A stretch of DNA of 64,000 nucleotides from Micromonospora sp. C31. GTDB lineage: Bacteria; Actinomycetota; Actinomycetes; Mycobacteriales; Micromonosporaceae. A program made the position numbers and the translations under genes. Every line of letters starts with the position of its first letter. The first letter of the stretch is position 1. Below are positions 1 through 7,813 of the stretch, one piece after another. Under the pieces are notes generated by a model. That model saw only the letters and a list, made by a program, of their open reading frames with translations, did no database searches and was not told the origin of the DNA. The stretch spans positions 62,001-126,000 of the forward strand of contig NZ_JAGPXN010000007.1 of the NCBI RefSeq assembly GCF_018070575.1, given 5' to 3'.

Positions 1-81
1 CGGACGGCCGGTACCCGCCGACCGGCACCCAGCTGAGCGGTGCGGCGCGCGGACCACGAGGCCGCGGCGCCGCACGGCGGC

Positions 82-348
82 TCACATCGTGTCGGGCCCG
101 GTCCGCCCCGTCGTCGAGGGTCGGTACGCGCGGTCCGGGTCGGTCGGCTCGCGGCCCGCGCCGGCGGCCTGCCCGCCGCGGTCCGCCGCCTCCGGGCCGT
201 GCCCGAAGGCCGCCTCCTCGCCGGCGTCGTTGCCCGTCACGTCGTCAGCCTGGCCGTCCAGGGTCGACCGGGCCACGGCCCGGTCCAGTTCCCGCAGGGG
301 CGTCCGTTCCTCGTCCCGCCACACCTTGTCGTCGTCCGTCATGTCCAT
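82..348 (-). CDS. Small acidic hypothetical protein
   Basis: This 88-residue ORF begins MDMTDDDKVWRDEERT. It is hydrophilic, rich in Asp, Glu, Gly and Pro, and has no membrane segment or recognised domain. I chose the ATG at 348 over the upstream ATG at 468 because the longer version would run through the hairpin at 380-410, and because a G-rich tract lies just upstream of 348. It is the distal member of a run of small minus-strand genes (SRPBCC and DUF2795 proteins) that looks stress-related. I do not recognise its function. Confidence 0.5.
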   Translation of the reverse strand: MDMTDDDKVWRDEERTPLRELDRAVARSTLDGQADDVTGNDAGEEAAFGHGPEAADRGGQAAGAGREPTDPDRAYRPSTTGRTGPDTM

Positions 349-379
349 CGCGGTACCCCGCCCCGGTGCGGGCAAACGA

Positions 380-410
380 CGATGGCCGCCGGCAGAGCCG
401 GCGGCCATCG
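380..410 (-). terminator. Hairpin terminator after the SRPBCC gene
   Basis: A perfect 13-bp stem (380-392 with 398-410) closes a 5-nt loop, 25 bases past the stop of the SRPBCC gene read on the minus strand. There is no clear U-tract, as is usual in high-GC actinobacteria. Confidence 0.6.
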
Positions 411-434
411 GACGTTCGTACCCGGGGGCGGGGA

Positions 435-896
435 TCAGGGCTGCGGACGGTCGACCTTGCCGCGCCACGCACCGGTCTCCTGACCGCGTCGCTCGATGAA
501 CTGCTTGAACCGCTCCAGGTCGCCCTTCGCCCGCCGGTCGACGATGCCGAGCTTGTCGCCGGCCTGCTCGACCACGCCGTGCGGTTCGAACTCAAGCTGG
601 AGCGTGACCCGGGTGGTGTCCGCGTCCAGCCGGTGGAAGGTCACCACGCCCGCGTGCTGGGTGCCGCCCGTCGAGCGCCAGGCGACCCGCTCGTCCGGGA
701 GCTGCTCGGTGATCTCGGCGTCGAACTCCCGCTTCACCCCCGCGATCTCCACCGTCCAGTGGGTCATCGTGTCCGTCAGCTGCCGGATCTCCTGCACCCC
801 CTCCATGAACTGGGGGAAGTCCTCGAACTGGGTCCACTGGTCGTAGGCGGTGCGCACCGGGACGGAGACGTCCACGTGTTCGGTAACGCCACTCAT
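435..896 (-). CDS. SRPBCC family (polyketide cyclase/dehydrase-like) protein
   Basis: This 153-residue protein has the single START/Bet v1-like fold of the SRPBCC family. It opens with a beta strand (VTEHVDVSVPVRTAYDQWTQ), continues through the FEDFPQFMEGV turn, and ends in a long C-terminal helix that normally closes the hydrophobic pocket (GDLERFKQFIERR). No catalytic residues can be assigned, so it may bind a lipid or other hydrophobic ligand. The ATG at 896 is preceded by GGAGG about seven bases upstream. Similar proteins often sit beside general-stress genes in actinobacteria, and its neighbours here fit that. Confidence 0.8.
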   Translation of the reverse strand: MSGVTEHVDVSVPVRTAYDQWTQFEDFPQFMEGVQEIRQLTDTMTHWTVEIAGVKREFDAEITEQLPDERVAWRSTGGTQHAGVVTFHRLDADTTRVTLQLEFEPHGVVEQAGDKLGIVDRRAKGDLERFKQFIERRGQETGAWRGKVDRPQP

Positions 897-948
897 CAGA
901 CATCCTCCTTCGTCCGCCGGCGGCGGGCCGGATCATGCGGGGATCCGG

Positions 949-1365
949 TCACCAGCGGGTCGTCTCGTTCTTGTGGCCGAGCGCCGCCCACACCTCGGAA
1001 ACCGTCTGGTAGCGGGTGCCCTCGGGCAACCGTTCCAGTTCGGTGACGATGTCCGCTGGCGCCTCGTTGTCCCGCGCGTTGGCGATCAGCGTCTCCCGGT
1101 CACCGGGCAGGGCGGTCATCGTGATGAACCGGCCGAGCCGGCTGCGTCGCTCGACGTCCTCGGAGCTCATCCCCTTGGGAGCGCCCGTACGCAGTTCGCC
1201 GGCGGGGGCCGTGGTCGGTTCCGGCTGGTCCTCACCCGCCGGCTCCGGCACACGGGACTCGTCGACCCGCGAGCCGCCGGTCCCCGGCCCCTGCACGAGG
1301 CCGCTGACCTCCCGGCTCATCTGCTCGTCGACCCTCGGTCCGTGCTTGCTGCTGCCACGTTCCAT
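949..1365 (-). CDS. DUF2795 domain protein
   Basis: This 138-residue protein has a charged, Pro/Glu-rich, probably disordered N-terminal half (residues 1-75). A compact C-terminal DUF2795-like domain (about 78-130) contains RFITMTALPGDRETLIANAR and a predicted three-helix module ending in VSEVWAALG. DUF2795 proteins are small actinobacterial proteins of unknown role. The ATG at 1365 has an AGAAGG sequence just upstream. A much longer reading of this frame, starting near 3009, overlaps two real genes and is not used. The gene shares strand and direction with the SRPBCC gene 52 bases downstream. Confidence 0.7.
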   Translation of the reverse strand: MERGSSKHGPRVDEQMSREVSGLVQGPGTGGSRVDESRVPEPAGEDQPEPTTAPAGELRTGAPKGMSSEDVERRSRLGRFITMTALPGDRETLIANARDNEAPADIVTELERLPEGTRYQTVSEVWAALGHKNETTRW

Positions 1366-1460
1366 GCCTTCTGCGCTACCCGGTGGCGCCGGCGGTAAAC
1401 GGTCCGGCGCGGCTCCTTGCCGCGGGCGGCGACGGTGCGGGCCGGTAGACCCGTCGCGCG

Positions 1461-2441
1461 TCACGTGGCGGCCGGCGTCTTCGGGGGCAGGACCGGCTCC
1501 TCGGCGTCCGGCTCGCCGGCCTGGAGCATCCGGCCGCGCTGGAGCTCCGCGTTGATCTGCACCCCGAGCATCAGCGCCGAGTTGGACAGGTAGAGCCAGA
1601 CCAGGAACGCGATCACCGCCCCCAGGCTGCCGTAGGTGGCGTCGTACGAGCCGAAGTTGGCCACGTAGAGGCCGAAGCCGAAGGAGGCGAGGGCCCAGGC
1701 GACCAGGGCGACCGCGCCGCCCGGGGTGAGCCAGCGGAACCGGGGCTGTCGGACGTTGGGCGCGATCCAGAACAGCAGGCTGAGCAGCACCATCATGACC
1801 AGCGCGAGCACGGGCCACTTGGCGATGCTCCACGCCGTACGTGTCAGTCCGCCGGCGTTGATCAGGTCGCCCACCGCGTCGGTGACCGGCCCGCTGACGA
1901 TCAGCCCGGTGGCGACGACCGCCATGAGCACCAGCGACACCGCCGCCAGGCCGATCTGGATCGGCCGCAGCTTCCAGACCGGCCGCCCCTCCTCGACCCC
2001 GTAGACGGCGTTGGAGGCCCGGGTGAACGCGCCGATGAAGTTGGAGGCCGACCAGAGGGCACCGAGCAGACCGAAGCTCAGCAGCGCGCTGGCCGAGTCG
2101 TTCTGGTCCACCACGCCCCGGACGACGCCGACGAAGCCCTCGTTGGCCACCACCGAGCCGGCGCCCATGTCCCGGGCCAGGTCCAGCACGGTGTCGACGG
2201 TCCGCTCGCCCTTGGACACCAGCCCGACCAGGGCGACCACCACGATCGTGGACGGGAAGAGCGCGAGCACCCCGTAGTAGGTGAGCGCGGCGGCCCAGTC
2301 CGCGCAGTTGTCCTTGACGAAGTTGCGCACGCTGCGCACCAGCACGCCACGCCACGTACGCCAGCTCAGCTGCCGCACCCGGCGGGGGACCAGCGGCCGC
2401 CGCTCCCCGGTGCGCGCCGCGCCGGGTTCCGTCGTCGTCAT
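1461..2441 (-). CDS. YihY/BrkB family integral membrane protein
   Basis: This 326-residue protein has about six membrane helices in the arrangement typical of the YihY/BrkB family. The family signature follows the first helix (DNCADWAAALTYYGVLALFP), and the last helix contains FLVWLYLSNSALMLGVQ followed by a cytoplasmic tail. The family was once thought to be RNase BN; its function is unknown, though a transport or envelope role is likely. I chose the ATG at 2441 (MTTTEPGAA) because GGGAG lies nine bases upstream; the 28 extra residues from 2525 look non-coding. It is divergent from the chaB-like gene. Confidence 0.85.
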   Translation of the reverse strand: MTTTEPGAARTGERRPLVPRRVRQLSWRTWRGVLVRSVRNFVKDNCADWAAALTYYGVLALFPSTIVVVALVGLVSKGERTVDTVLDLARDMGAGSVVANEGFVGVVRGVVDQNDSASALLSFGLLGALWSASNFIGAFTRASNAVYGVEEGRPVWKLRPIQIGLAAVSLVLMAVVATGLIVSGPVTDAVGDLINAGGLTRTAWSIAKWPVLALVMMVLLSLLFWIAPNVRQPRFRWLTPGGAVALVAWALASFGFGLYVANFGSYDATYGSLGAVIAFLVWLYLSNSALMLGVQINAELQRGRMLQAGEPDAEEPVLPPKTPAAT

Positions 2442-2537
2442 GTCCGCTCCCTGTCCCCGGCCCCGGATGACCCGGCGCATCCGGCTTCGCCTGGCCCGCC
2501 CGTACCCCTGGCCGGAAATCGACAAACCCGACCACCC

Positions 2538-2563
2538 GGTTTGCCGGTCGGGCGCGGGGGAAC
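2538..2563 (+). promoter_or_regulatory. Candidate SigB-type stress promoter for the chaB-like gene
   Basis: GGTTTG (2538-2543) and GGGAAC (2558-2563) are separated by 14 bases. This resembles the actinobacterial stress sigma (SigB/SigF-like) consensus of GTTT and GGGTAY elements with a 14-16 base spacer. It lies 40 bases before the chaB-like start codon. The match is by eye only. Confidence 0.4.
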
Positions 2564-2602
2564 GATCGACACGGAACCCATCGACGAGGAGGAGGACGAG
2601 AG

Positions 2603-3004
2603 ATGCCCGGGCGCGAGGTACTGCCCAGCACGCTGCGACGCTCCCCCAAGAAGGCGCAGCGCACCTGGGAGAAGACGCACGACTCGGCCGTGGAGACGTA
2701 CGGCGAGGGGGAGCGGGCGCACCGCACCGCCTTCGCCGCCGTCAAGCACGAGTTCGAGAAGGTGGGCGACCACTGGGAGCCCAAGGGCCGCAAGGGGCCG
2801 AGCGACCGCCAGGCGGCCGGCGGCGGACCGGAGCGCCGCGCGCCCACGGCCGGCGGGGTGGACGCCAACGCCACCAAGGACCACCTGATGAAGGTGGCCC
2901 GCAAGCTGGACGTGCCCGGCCGTTCGACGATGACCAAGCCGGAACTGGTCAAGGCCATCGAGAAGGCGAACAACCGGCAGACCGCCAAGGCCCGCGGCCG
3001 CTGA
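2603..3004 (+). CDS. ChaB-like protein with C-terminal Rho-N/SAP-like domain
   Basis: This 133-residue protein has an N-terminal ChaB-like domain (residues 6-70, including LRRSPKKAQRTWEKTHDSA and FAAVKHEFEKVGDHW). A short Gly/Pro linker follows, then a C-terminal helical module (about 93-125, TKDHLMKVARKLDVPGRSTM) resembling Rho N-terminal or SAP nucleic-acid-binding motifs. ChaB was named as a cation-transport regulator but its role is unproven. A strong GAGGAGGAGGACGAG ribosome-binding sequence precedes the ATG. A candidate stress promoter lies upstream and a palindromic terminator follows. Confidence 0.8.
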   Translation: MPGREVLPSTLRRSPKKAQRTWEKTHDSAVETYGEGERAHRTAFAAVKHEFEKVGDHWEPKGRKGPSDRQAAGGGPERRAPTAGGVDANATKDHLMKVARKLDVPGRSTMTKPELVKAIEKANNRQTAKARGR

Positions 3005-3024
3005 CCCATGTTTCGGGTACGCGA

Positions 3025-3058
3025 CGCAGGGGCTGTCCGCGCGCGGACAGCCCCTGCG
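3025..3058. terminator. Bidirectional palindromic terminator
   Basis: A perfect palindrome with two 17-bp arms (3025-3041 and 3042-3058) sits between the convergent chaB-like and aldehyde dehydrogenase genes, so it can fold identically in either transcript. Confidence 0.8.
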
Positions 3059-3084
3059 CGTGTCTCAAGAGCCCCTGCCGGACC

Positions 3085-4518
3085 TCACCAGTGGCCGCCG
3101 CCGGGCGCCTCGATGTGGACCGCCTTCGTCGCGGTGAACTCGTCCAGCAGTTCCGGGCCGTAGCCGAAGCCGTGCCCGCTGGCGCGGCGCGGGTGCGCGG
3201 CGCCGCCCGGCGCCCCGCCGAACACCGCGTTGACCTTCACGGTGCCGACCGGCAGCTCCCGCCAGGCGCGCTGGGCGTGGCTCATCGACCCGGTCAGCAC
3301 CGTCGCGGCCAGCCCGTACGGCGAGTCGGCCGCGCACCGCAGCGCCTCGGAGAACGAGTCGACGGCGACGATCGGGGCGACCGGACCGAACGTCTCCTCC
3401 CGCACCACCGTCATGTCGTGCCGGCAGTCGGTGAGCACGGTCGCCGGGTAGAACGACCCGGGACCGTCGGGCAGCGTGCCGCCGGTGCGGATCCGCGCGC
3501 CCTGGGCCACCGCCGCGGTCACCTGCCCGTGCACGTGGTCGCGGTGCCGCCGGTCCACCAGCGGCCCCAGCCCGGTACGCGGGTCGCGTCCCGGGCCCGT
3601 CCGCAACTGCTCGGCCCGCTCCACCAGCGCCTGCGCGAAGTCCTCCACGACGTCCCGGTGCACGTAGATCCGCTCCACGGCGACGCAGATCTGCCCCGCG
3701 TTGGCGAACGCGCCGAGCGCCGCCTGCGCGGCCGCCCACACCGGGTCGACGTCGCCGTCCACGACGAGCGGGTCGCTGCCGCCGTTCTCCAGCAGCACCT
3801 TCGCCCCGGTCCGCGCCGCCGCGGCCGCGATGGCCCGCCCGGTGGCGGTGGAGCCGACGTGGGCGACGACGTCCACCTCCTGCGCGGCCAGCGCCGCGCC
3901 GACCTCCGCACCCCCGGTCAGCAGCGACAGCACCCCGGGCGGCAGCGCGGAGTCCAGCGCCTTCGCCAGCAGCCAGCCGGTCGCCGGGGTGCGCTCGCTC
4001 GGCTTGTGCAGCACCACGTTGCCGGTGACCAGGGCCGCGCCGAGCAGCCCGCAGGAGACCGCCACCGGGTCGTTCCACGGGGTGATCGCGGCGACCACCC
4101 CGCGCGGCTGCGGCGTCATGAAGTCGAGGGCGTGGGTGCCGCCGTGCAGGGTCCGCCCGCCGCGCACCGGGGCCAGCTCCGCGTACTGCCGCAGCGTGGC
4201 GATCCCCGCCTCGACACCGCCCCGGGCGTCCGACAGGGGCTTGCCCATCTCGGTCGTCGTCGCCCGGGCCAGGTCTTCCGCGACCGCCGCCACGGCGTCC
4301 GCCGCCCGGTGCAGGGCCGCCGCGCGTTCCGCGGGAGCGGTCGCCGCCCACTCCGCCGCGGCGCCGCGTGTCGCCTCCACCGCCTTGCCGACCTCGTCGG
4401 CCGTCGCCACCGGCGCCGAGCTGACCGGGGAGCCGTCGGCCGGATCGTGTACGACCAGCTCGCCACCCTCGCCGCCCGCGCCCCACACTCCGCCTATGAG
4501 CTGCGCAACCGTGTACAT
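3085..4518 (-). CDS. Aldehyde dehydrogenase family protein
   Basis: This 477-residue NAD(P)-dependent aldehyde dehydrogenase should oxidise an aldehyde to the acid in the cytoplasm. The coenzyme-binding region includes ITPWNDPVAVSCGLLGAALVTG, and the general-base glutamate lies in LLENGGSDP. The catalytic cysteine is in FANAGQICVAVERIYV, and EETFGPVAPIV is the usual C-terminal motif. Length and motif order resemble the benzaldehyde/vanillin dehydrogenase branch, but the substrate cannot be read from sequence. I chose the ATG at 4518 because the 63-residue extension from 4707 would run into the divergent oxidoreductase gene. The 70-base gap to that gene suggests shared control. Confidence 0.9.
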   Translation of the reverse strand: MYTVAQLIGGVWGAGGEGGELVVHDPADGSPVSSAPVATADEVGKAVEATRGAAAEWAATAPAERAAALHRAADAVAAVAEDLARATTTEMGKPLSDARGGVEAGIATLRQYAELAPVRGGRTLHGGTHALDFMTPQPRGVVAAITPWNDPVAVSCGLLGAALVTGNVVLHKPSERTPATGWLLAKALDSALPPGVLSLLTGGAEVGAALAAQEVDVVAHVGSTATGRAIAAAAARTGAKVLLENGGSDPLVVDGDVDPVWAAAQAALGAFANAGQICVAVERIYVHRDVVEDFAQALVERAEQLRTGPGRDPRTGLGPLVDRRHRDHVHGQVTAAVAQGARIRTGGTLPDGPGSFYPATVLTDCRHDMTVVREETFGPVAPIVAVDSFSEALRCAADSPYGLAATVLTGSMSHAQRAWRELPVGTVKVNAVFGGAPGGAAHPRRASGHGFGYGPELLDEFTATKAVHIEAPGGGHW

Positions 4519-4588
4519 GGCAGTGCATGCCCCGGTCCCGGCGCGGCAAACGCGTTTCGCCCGGTTGCTGGCCGGGTAGGCGGGTCGG

Positions 4589-6193
4589 ATGAGTTCCCCC
4601 GGCGCGGAGAGCGCGGATGCCGTCGTCGTCGGAGCCGGCCACAACGGCCTGGTCGCCGCCAACCTGCTGGCCGACGCCGGCTGGGACGTGCTGGTGTTGG
4701 AGGCCACGGCCGCGCCGGGTGGGGCGGTACGCTCGGCCGAGGTGACGGCGCCCGGCTACCTGAGCGACCTCTACAGCTCCTTCTACCCCCTCGGCTACGC
4801 CTCGCCGGTGCTGCGCGGGCTGGGGCTCGACCGTCACGGGCTGCGCTGGCGGCACTCCCCGGACGTGCTGGCCCACCTGATGCCCGACGGGCGGGCGGCG
4901 GTGCTCAACCGCGACCCGGAGGCCACCGCGGCCTCGCTGGAGGCGTTCGCGCCGGGCGACGGCAGGCGCTGGCTGCACGCGTACGACGACTGGTGCCAGG
5001 TGGCCGAGCCGATGCTGACGGCCATCACCTCGCCGTTCCCGCCGGTACGCGGGGGCGTGGGCCTGCTGCGTCGGCTTCGGGCGTCCGGGGCGCTGCGGCT
5101 GGCCCGGCGGCTGGTGGTGCCGGTGCGCAAGCTCGGCGACGAACTCTTCGAGGGCGCGGGGGGCCCGGCGTTGCTGGCCGGTTGTGCCCTGCACACCGAC
5201 CTCTCGCCCGAGGAGGCCGGTTCGGGCGTGTACGGCTGGCTGCTCGCCATGCTCGGCCAGCAGGTCGGCTGGCCGGTGCCCGACGGCGGGGCGCAGAAGA
5301 TCACCGACGCGCTGGTGGCCCGGCTGACCGAGCGCGGCGGCCGGATCCTCTACGGCGCACACGTCGACCGGGTGCTGACCGCGCGCGGCCGGGCGATGGG
5401 CGTGCGTAGCGTCGGCGGCGCCCTCTGGCGGGCCCGCCGGGCGGTGCTCGCGGACGTCCCCGCGCCCGCGCTCTACCTGGACCTGGTCGGTGCGGCGGCG
5501 CTGCCGCCGCGGCTCGTGGAGGACCTGGCGCACTTCCGCTGGGACGGCTCGACGCTGAAGGTGGACTGGGCGTTGTCGGCCCCCGTGCCGTGGACCAACC
5601 GGGCGGTCGCCACCGCCGGTACGGTGCACCTCGGCGCGGACCTGGACGGGCTCACCGGCTACGCCGCCGCGCTGGCCCGTAAGGAGATCCCGCGCGACCC
5701 GTTCCTGCTGCTGGGGCAGATGTCGGTGGCCGACCCGAGCCACTCGCCGCCGGGCACGGAGTCGCTGTGGTCGTACACCCACCTGCCGTTTCGCCGGCAG
5801 TGGCGGGCCGAGGACATCGCCGCGCACGTGGAGCGGATGGAACAGGTGCTGGAGGAGGCCGCGCCGGGCTTCCGCAGCCTGATCGTGGGGCGGCACGTGG
5901 CCGGGCCGGCCGAACTGGAGGCGGGCGACCCGAGCCTGGTCGGCGGCGCGCTCGGCGGCGGCACCGCCGCCGCGTACCAGCAGCTGTTCCTGCGCCCGAT
6001 CCCCGGCCTGGGCCGCGCGGACACCCCGGTGGACCGCCTGTTCCTGGCCAGCGCGTCGGCGCACCCGGGCGGCGGCGTGCACGGTGCCCCCGGCGCGAAC
6101 GCCGCCCGCGCCGCCCTGGCCCGCGACCGTGCCCTGACCGGCCCCCTGTACGCGGCCGGGATCGGGGCCGCGCACCGCGCGATCTACCGTTGA
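4589..6193 (+). CDS. Phytoene desaturase-like NAD(P)/FAD-dependent oxidoreductase
   Basis: This 534-residue flavoprotein has an N-terminal Rossmann FAD-binding motif (VVVGAGHNGLVAANLLADAG, about residues 12-31) followed by VLEATAAPGGAVRSAE, typical of the phytoene desaturase/amine oxidase superfamily. A C-terminal FAD segment (LFLASASAHPGGGVHGAPG) also fits. No carotenoid genes are nearby, so it is probably a CrtI-like or CrtISO-like oxidoreductase of unknown substrate. The ATG at 4589 lacks a clear ribosome-binding site, but TAGGCG ends six bases before it, compatible with a leaderless transcript. It is divergent from the aldehyde dehydrogenase gene. Confidence 0.85.
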   Translation: MSSPGAESADAVVVGAGHNGLVAANLLADAGWDVLVLEATAAPGGAVRSAEVTAPGYLSDLYSSFYPLGYASPVLRGLGLDRHGLRWRHSPDVLAHLMPDGRAAVLNRDPEATAASLEAFAPGDGRRWLHAYDDWCQVAEPMLTAITSPFPPVRGGVGLLRRLRASGALRLARRLVVPVRKLGDELFEGAGGPALLAGCALHTDLSPEEAGSGVYGWLLAMLGQQVGWPVPDGGAQKITDALVARLTERGGRILYGAHVDRVLTARGRAMGVRSVGGALWRARRAVLADVPAPALYLDLVGAAALPPRLVEDLAHFRWDGSTLKVDWALSAPVPWTNRAVATAGTVHLGADLDGLTGYAAALARKEIPRDPFLLLGQMSVADPSHSPPGTESLWSYTHLPFRRQWRAEDIAAHVERMEQVLEEAAPGFRSLIVGRHVAGPAELEAGDPSLVGGALGGGTAAAYQQLFLRPIPGLGRADTPVDRLFLASASAHPGGGVHGAPGANAARAALARDRALTGPLYAAGIGAAHRAIYR

Positions 6194-6380
6194 GCCGTTG
6201 GCCCGTTGGCCCCCGTTGCGCCCGGACGAGCGGGGGGCCTCACCGGCCGACCAGCCGATCGGTGTCCGTCCTGCCACCTACGTATCCGGAACTCGGCCAA
6301 GGCGGGACCGGCCGGACGTTGGGGCCCCGCGAGCCACACGACATGGATGTTGTCGCTCACAGGGAGTGAATTCGCGCTGG

Positions 6381-6546
6381 TTGGCCAGACCGTCCGTCCC
6401 GCCCTTTGCTCTGCAGCCACATACGCAACGGTTGCCGTGGGTAACCGTTGGTAGGTAGTGCCACCACATCGTGGAGGGATGAAGGCCAGGTCGATGGCGT
6501 GGTGCGTCCCTGGCTGCAGAGCAAAGGGCGGGCGACGGCAAGGCCG
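6381..6546. repeat. MITE-like long inverted-repeat element
   Basis: Two perfect 22-bp inverted arms lie at 6398-6419 and 6511-6532; their core reads CCCTTTGCTCTGCAGCCA on the left. Outside them the symmetry continues imperfectly to GGCC at 6383-6386 and 6542-6545. Inside is a second hairpin with 8-bp arms (CAACGGTT at 6426-6433, AACCGTTG at 6443-6450). There is no ORF and no obvious target-site duplication. The structure fits a non-autonomous mobile element or a REP-like structured element. Confidence 0.6.
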
Positions 6547-6684
6547 AGGCCGGCACGCGGGTAACGCGGAGTAAGGCTGCGCTCCGTAATCGTGGGGTCG
6601 GTGATGGGCCTCGATGGCCGGCGCCGAGGGCCACGCCGTCATGTCCATGCCCACGGGCCGGGAAGCCCTGGGCCCCCTCGTTCC

Positions 6685-6733
6685 CCTGCCCGCCGGCCTG
6701 CCGCCCTGCCCGCCGGCCTGCCGCCCTGCCCGC
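6685..6733. repeat. 20-bp tandem repeat
   Basis: Two perfect copies of CCTGCCCGCCGGCCTGCCGC (6685-6704 and 6705-6724) are followed by a partial third copy to 6733. Confidence 0.8.
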
Positions 6734-6860
6734 GCCGGCCCGCCGCTCTGCTGGCCCGAGACGGACAGCGGCCTGACGGGACAGCGCGAGGCAAGGCGGG
6801 ACAGCGGGCAAGGCGGGGCAGGGCGGAACTCGGGTCGGAGCTGGCGGGACGACGCAGGGC

Positions 6861-6900
6861 AGAGGCAGGCAGAGGCAGGCAGGGGCAGGCAGGGGCAAGG
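6861..6900. repeat. 10-bp tandem repeat
   Basis: Four 10-bp units lie in line: two copies of AGAGGCAGGC, then AGGGGCAGGC and AGGGGCAAGG. Degenerate AGGC-rich sequence precedes them from about 6785. Confidence 0.75.
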
Positions 6901-6927
6901 CGGGTGGGCCGGGTGGCGACCGGCCGC

Positions 6928-7704
6928 TCAGCGTTCGATGTTGCGGTGCTTGCTGCGCAGCTTGAACGGCATCAGCGCGCTCTCGATCTTGGTCGAGGTG
7001 GTCATCTTCGACGCGCCGTCGCGCCGCTCCTCGAAGCGGATCGGCACCTCCAGGATGGTGTGTCCCAACTTGGTGGCCAGGTAGTGCATCTCCACCTGGA
7101 AGCTGTAGCCGTTGGACTGCACCCGCTCCAGGCCGATGTCGCGCAGCGCGTCCGCCCGCCAGATCTTGAAGCCGGCGGTGAGGTCGCGGATCCGCACCCG
7201 CAGCAGCGTGTGCACGTAGAGGTTGGCCCAGCCGCTGAGCGCCCGCCGGTAGAGCGGCCAGTTCTCGTCCAGCTCGCCGCCGGGCACGTAACGGGAGCCG
7301 ATCACCACGCCGGCCTGGGTGGAGAGCAGCGCGCCGAGCATGCCCGGCAGCGCCTCCGGTGGGTGCGACAGGTCGGCGTCCATCTGCGCCACGTACTCGG
7401 CGCCGCCGTCGAGCGCGCGCCCGATGCCGTCCACGTACGCCCGGCCGAGGCCCTCCTTGCCGGCCCGGTGCACGACCTCGACCCGGTCGGGGTGCTCGAT
7501 GGCCAGCTTGTCCCCGACCTCACCCGTGCCGTCCGGCGAGTTGTCGTCGGCGACCAGGATCTTCAGGCCCGGCAGCGGCAGGGCCAGCAGCCGCTCGACC
7601 AGCACCGGGAGGTTGCCCGCCTCGTTGTAGGTGGGAACCACGACGGTCAGGCGTGCGTCCCGCCACGGCACGGGCAACTGCACGGGTTCGATCATGTCGG
7701 ACAT
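6928..7704 (-). CDS. Polyprenol monophosphomannose synthase (GT2)
   Basis: This 258-residue GT2 glycosyltransferase is close in length and motifs to the catalytic domain of Ppm1/DPM1. That enzyme transfers mannose from GDP-mannose to polyprenyl phosphate on the inner membrane face. The nucleotide-binding start is LTVVVPTYNEAGNLPVLVER, the metal-binding motif is AQMDADLSHPPEAL, and the acceptor-side region includes DLTAGFKIWRADAL. It lacks the membrane acyltransferase domain of mycobacterial Ppm1. The ATG at 7704 is used, but the ATG at 7695 has a better-spaced GAGG. The product would feed protein O-mannosylation or lipoglycan synthesis. Confidence 0.85.
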   Translation of the reverse strand: MSDMIEPVQLPVPWRDARLTVVVPTYNEAGNLPVLVERLLALPLPGLKILVADDNSPDGTGEVGDKLAIEHPDRVEVVHRAGKEGLGRAYVDGIGRALDGGAEYVAQMDADLSHPPEALPGMLGALLSTQAGVVIGSRYVPGGELDENWPLYRRALSGWANLYVHTLLRVRIRDLTAGFKIWRADALRDIGLERVQSNGYSFQVEMHYLATKLGHTILEVPIRFEERRDGASKMTTSTKIESALMPFKLRSKHRNIER

Positions 7705-7813
7705 CCTCGGTCGGCGGACAGGGCTCCCTCAGAGCGTAGCCAGTTGCCACATCCGGGTCGAAAAGGCCACCCCTACCGCCCCGTCATCCGGCCCGACGGG
7801 GACGAGTCCGGGG

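Larger units (their letters stand above)
6194..6927. other. 734-bp gene-free region with repeats
   Basis: No ORF here looks coding on either strand: frames are short, have skewed third positions, and lack ribosome-binding sites. The stretch holds a long inverted-repeat element (6381-6546) and two blocks of short direct repeats (6685-6733 and 6861-6900) separated by degenerate G/C-rich sequence. It lies between the convergent ends of the oxidoreductase and mannosyltransferase genes, so promoters for neighbours are not expected. Confidence 0.7.

Noticed and set aside
949..3009. 686-codon frame joining the DUF2795 gene with upstream sequence
   Set aside because: It overlaps the BrkB and ChaB-like genes on the wrong frame; only the last 138 codons look like protein.
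3065..6277. Long open frame on the minus strand across the aldehyde dehydrogenase and oxidoreductase genes
   Set aside because: It is a shadow frame caused by high GC third positions; its composition is Arg/Gly/Pro-rich and both real genes in the region have clear family motifs.
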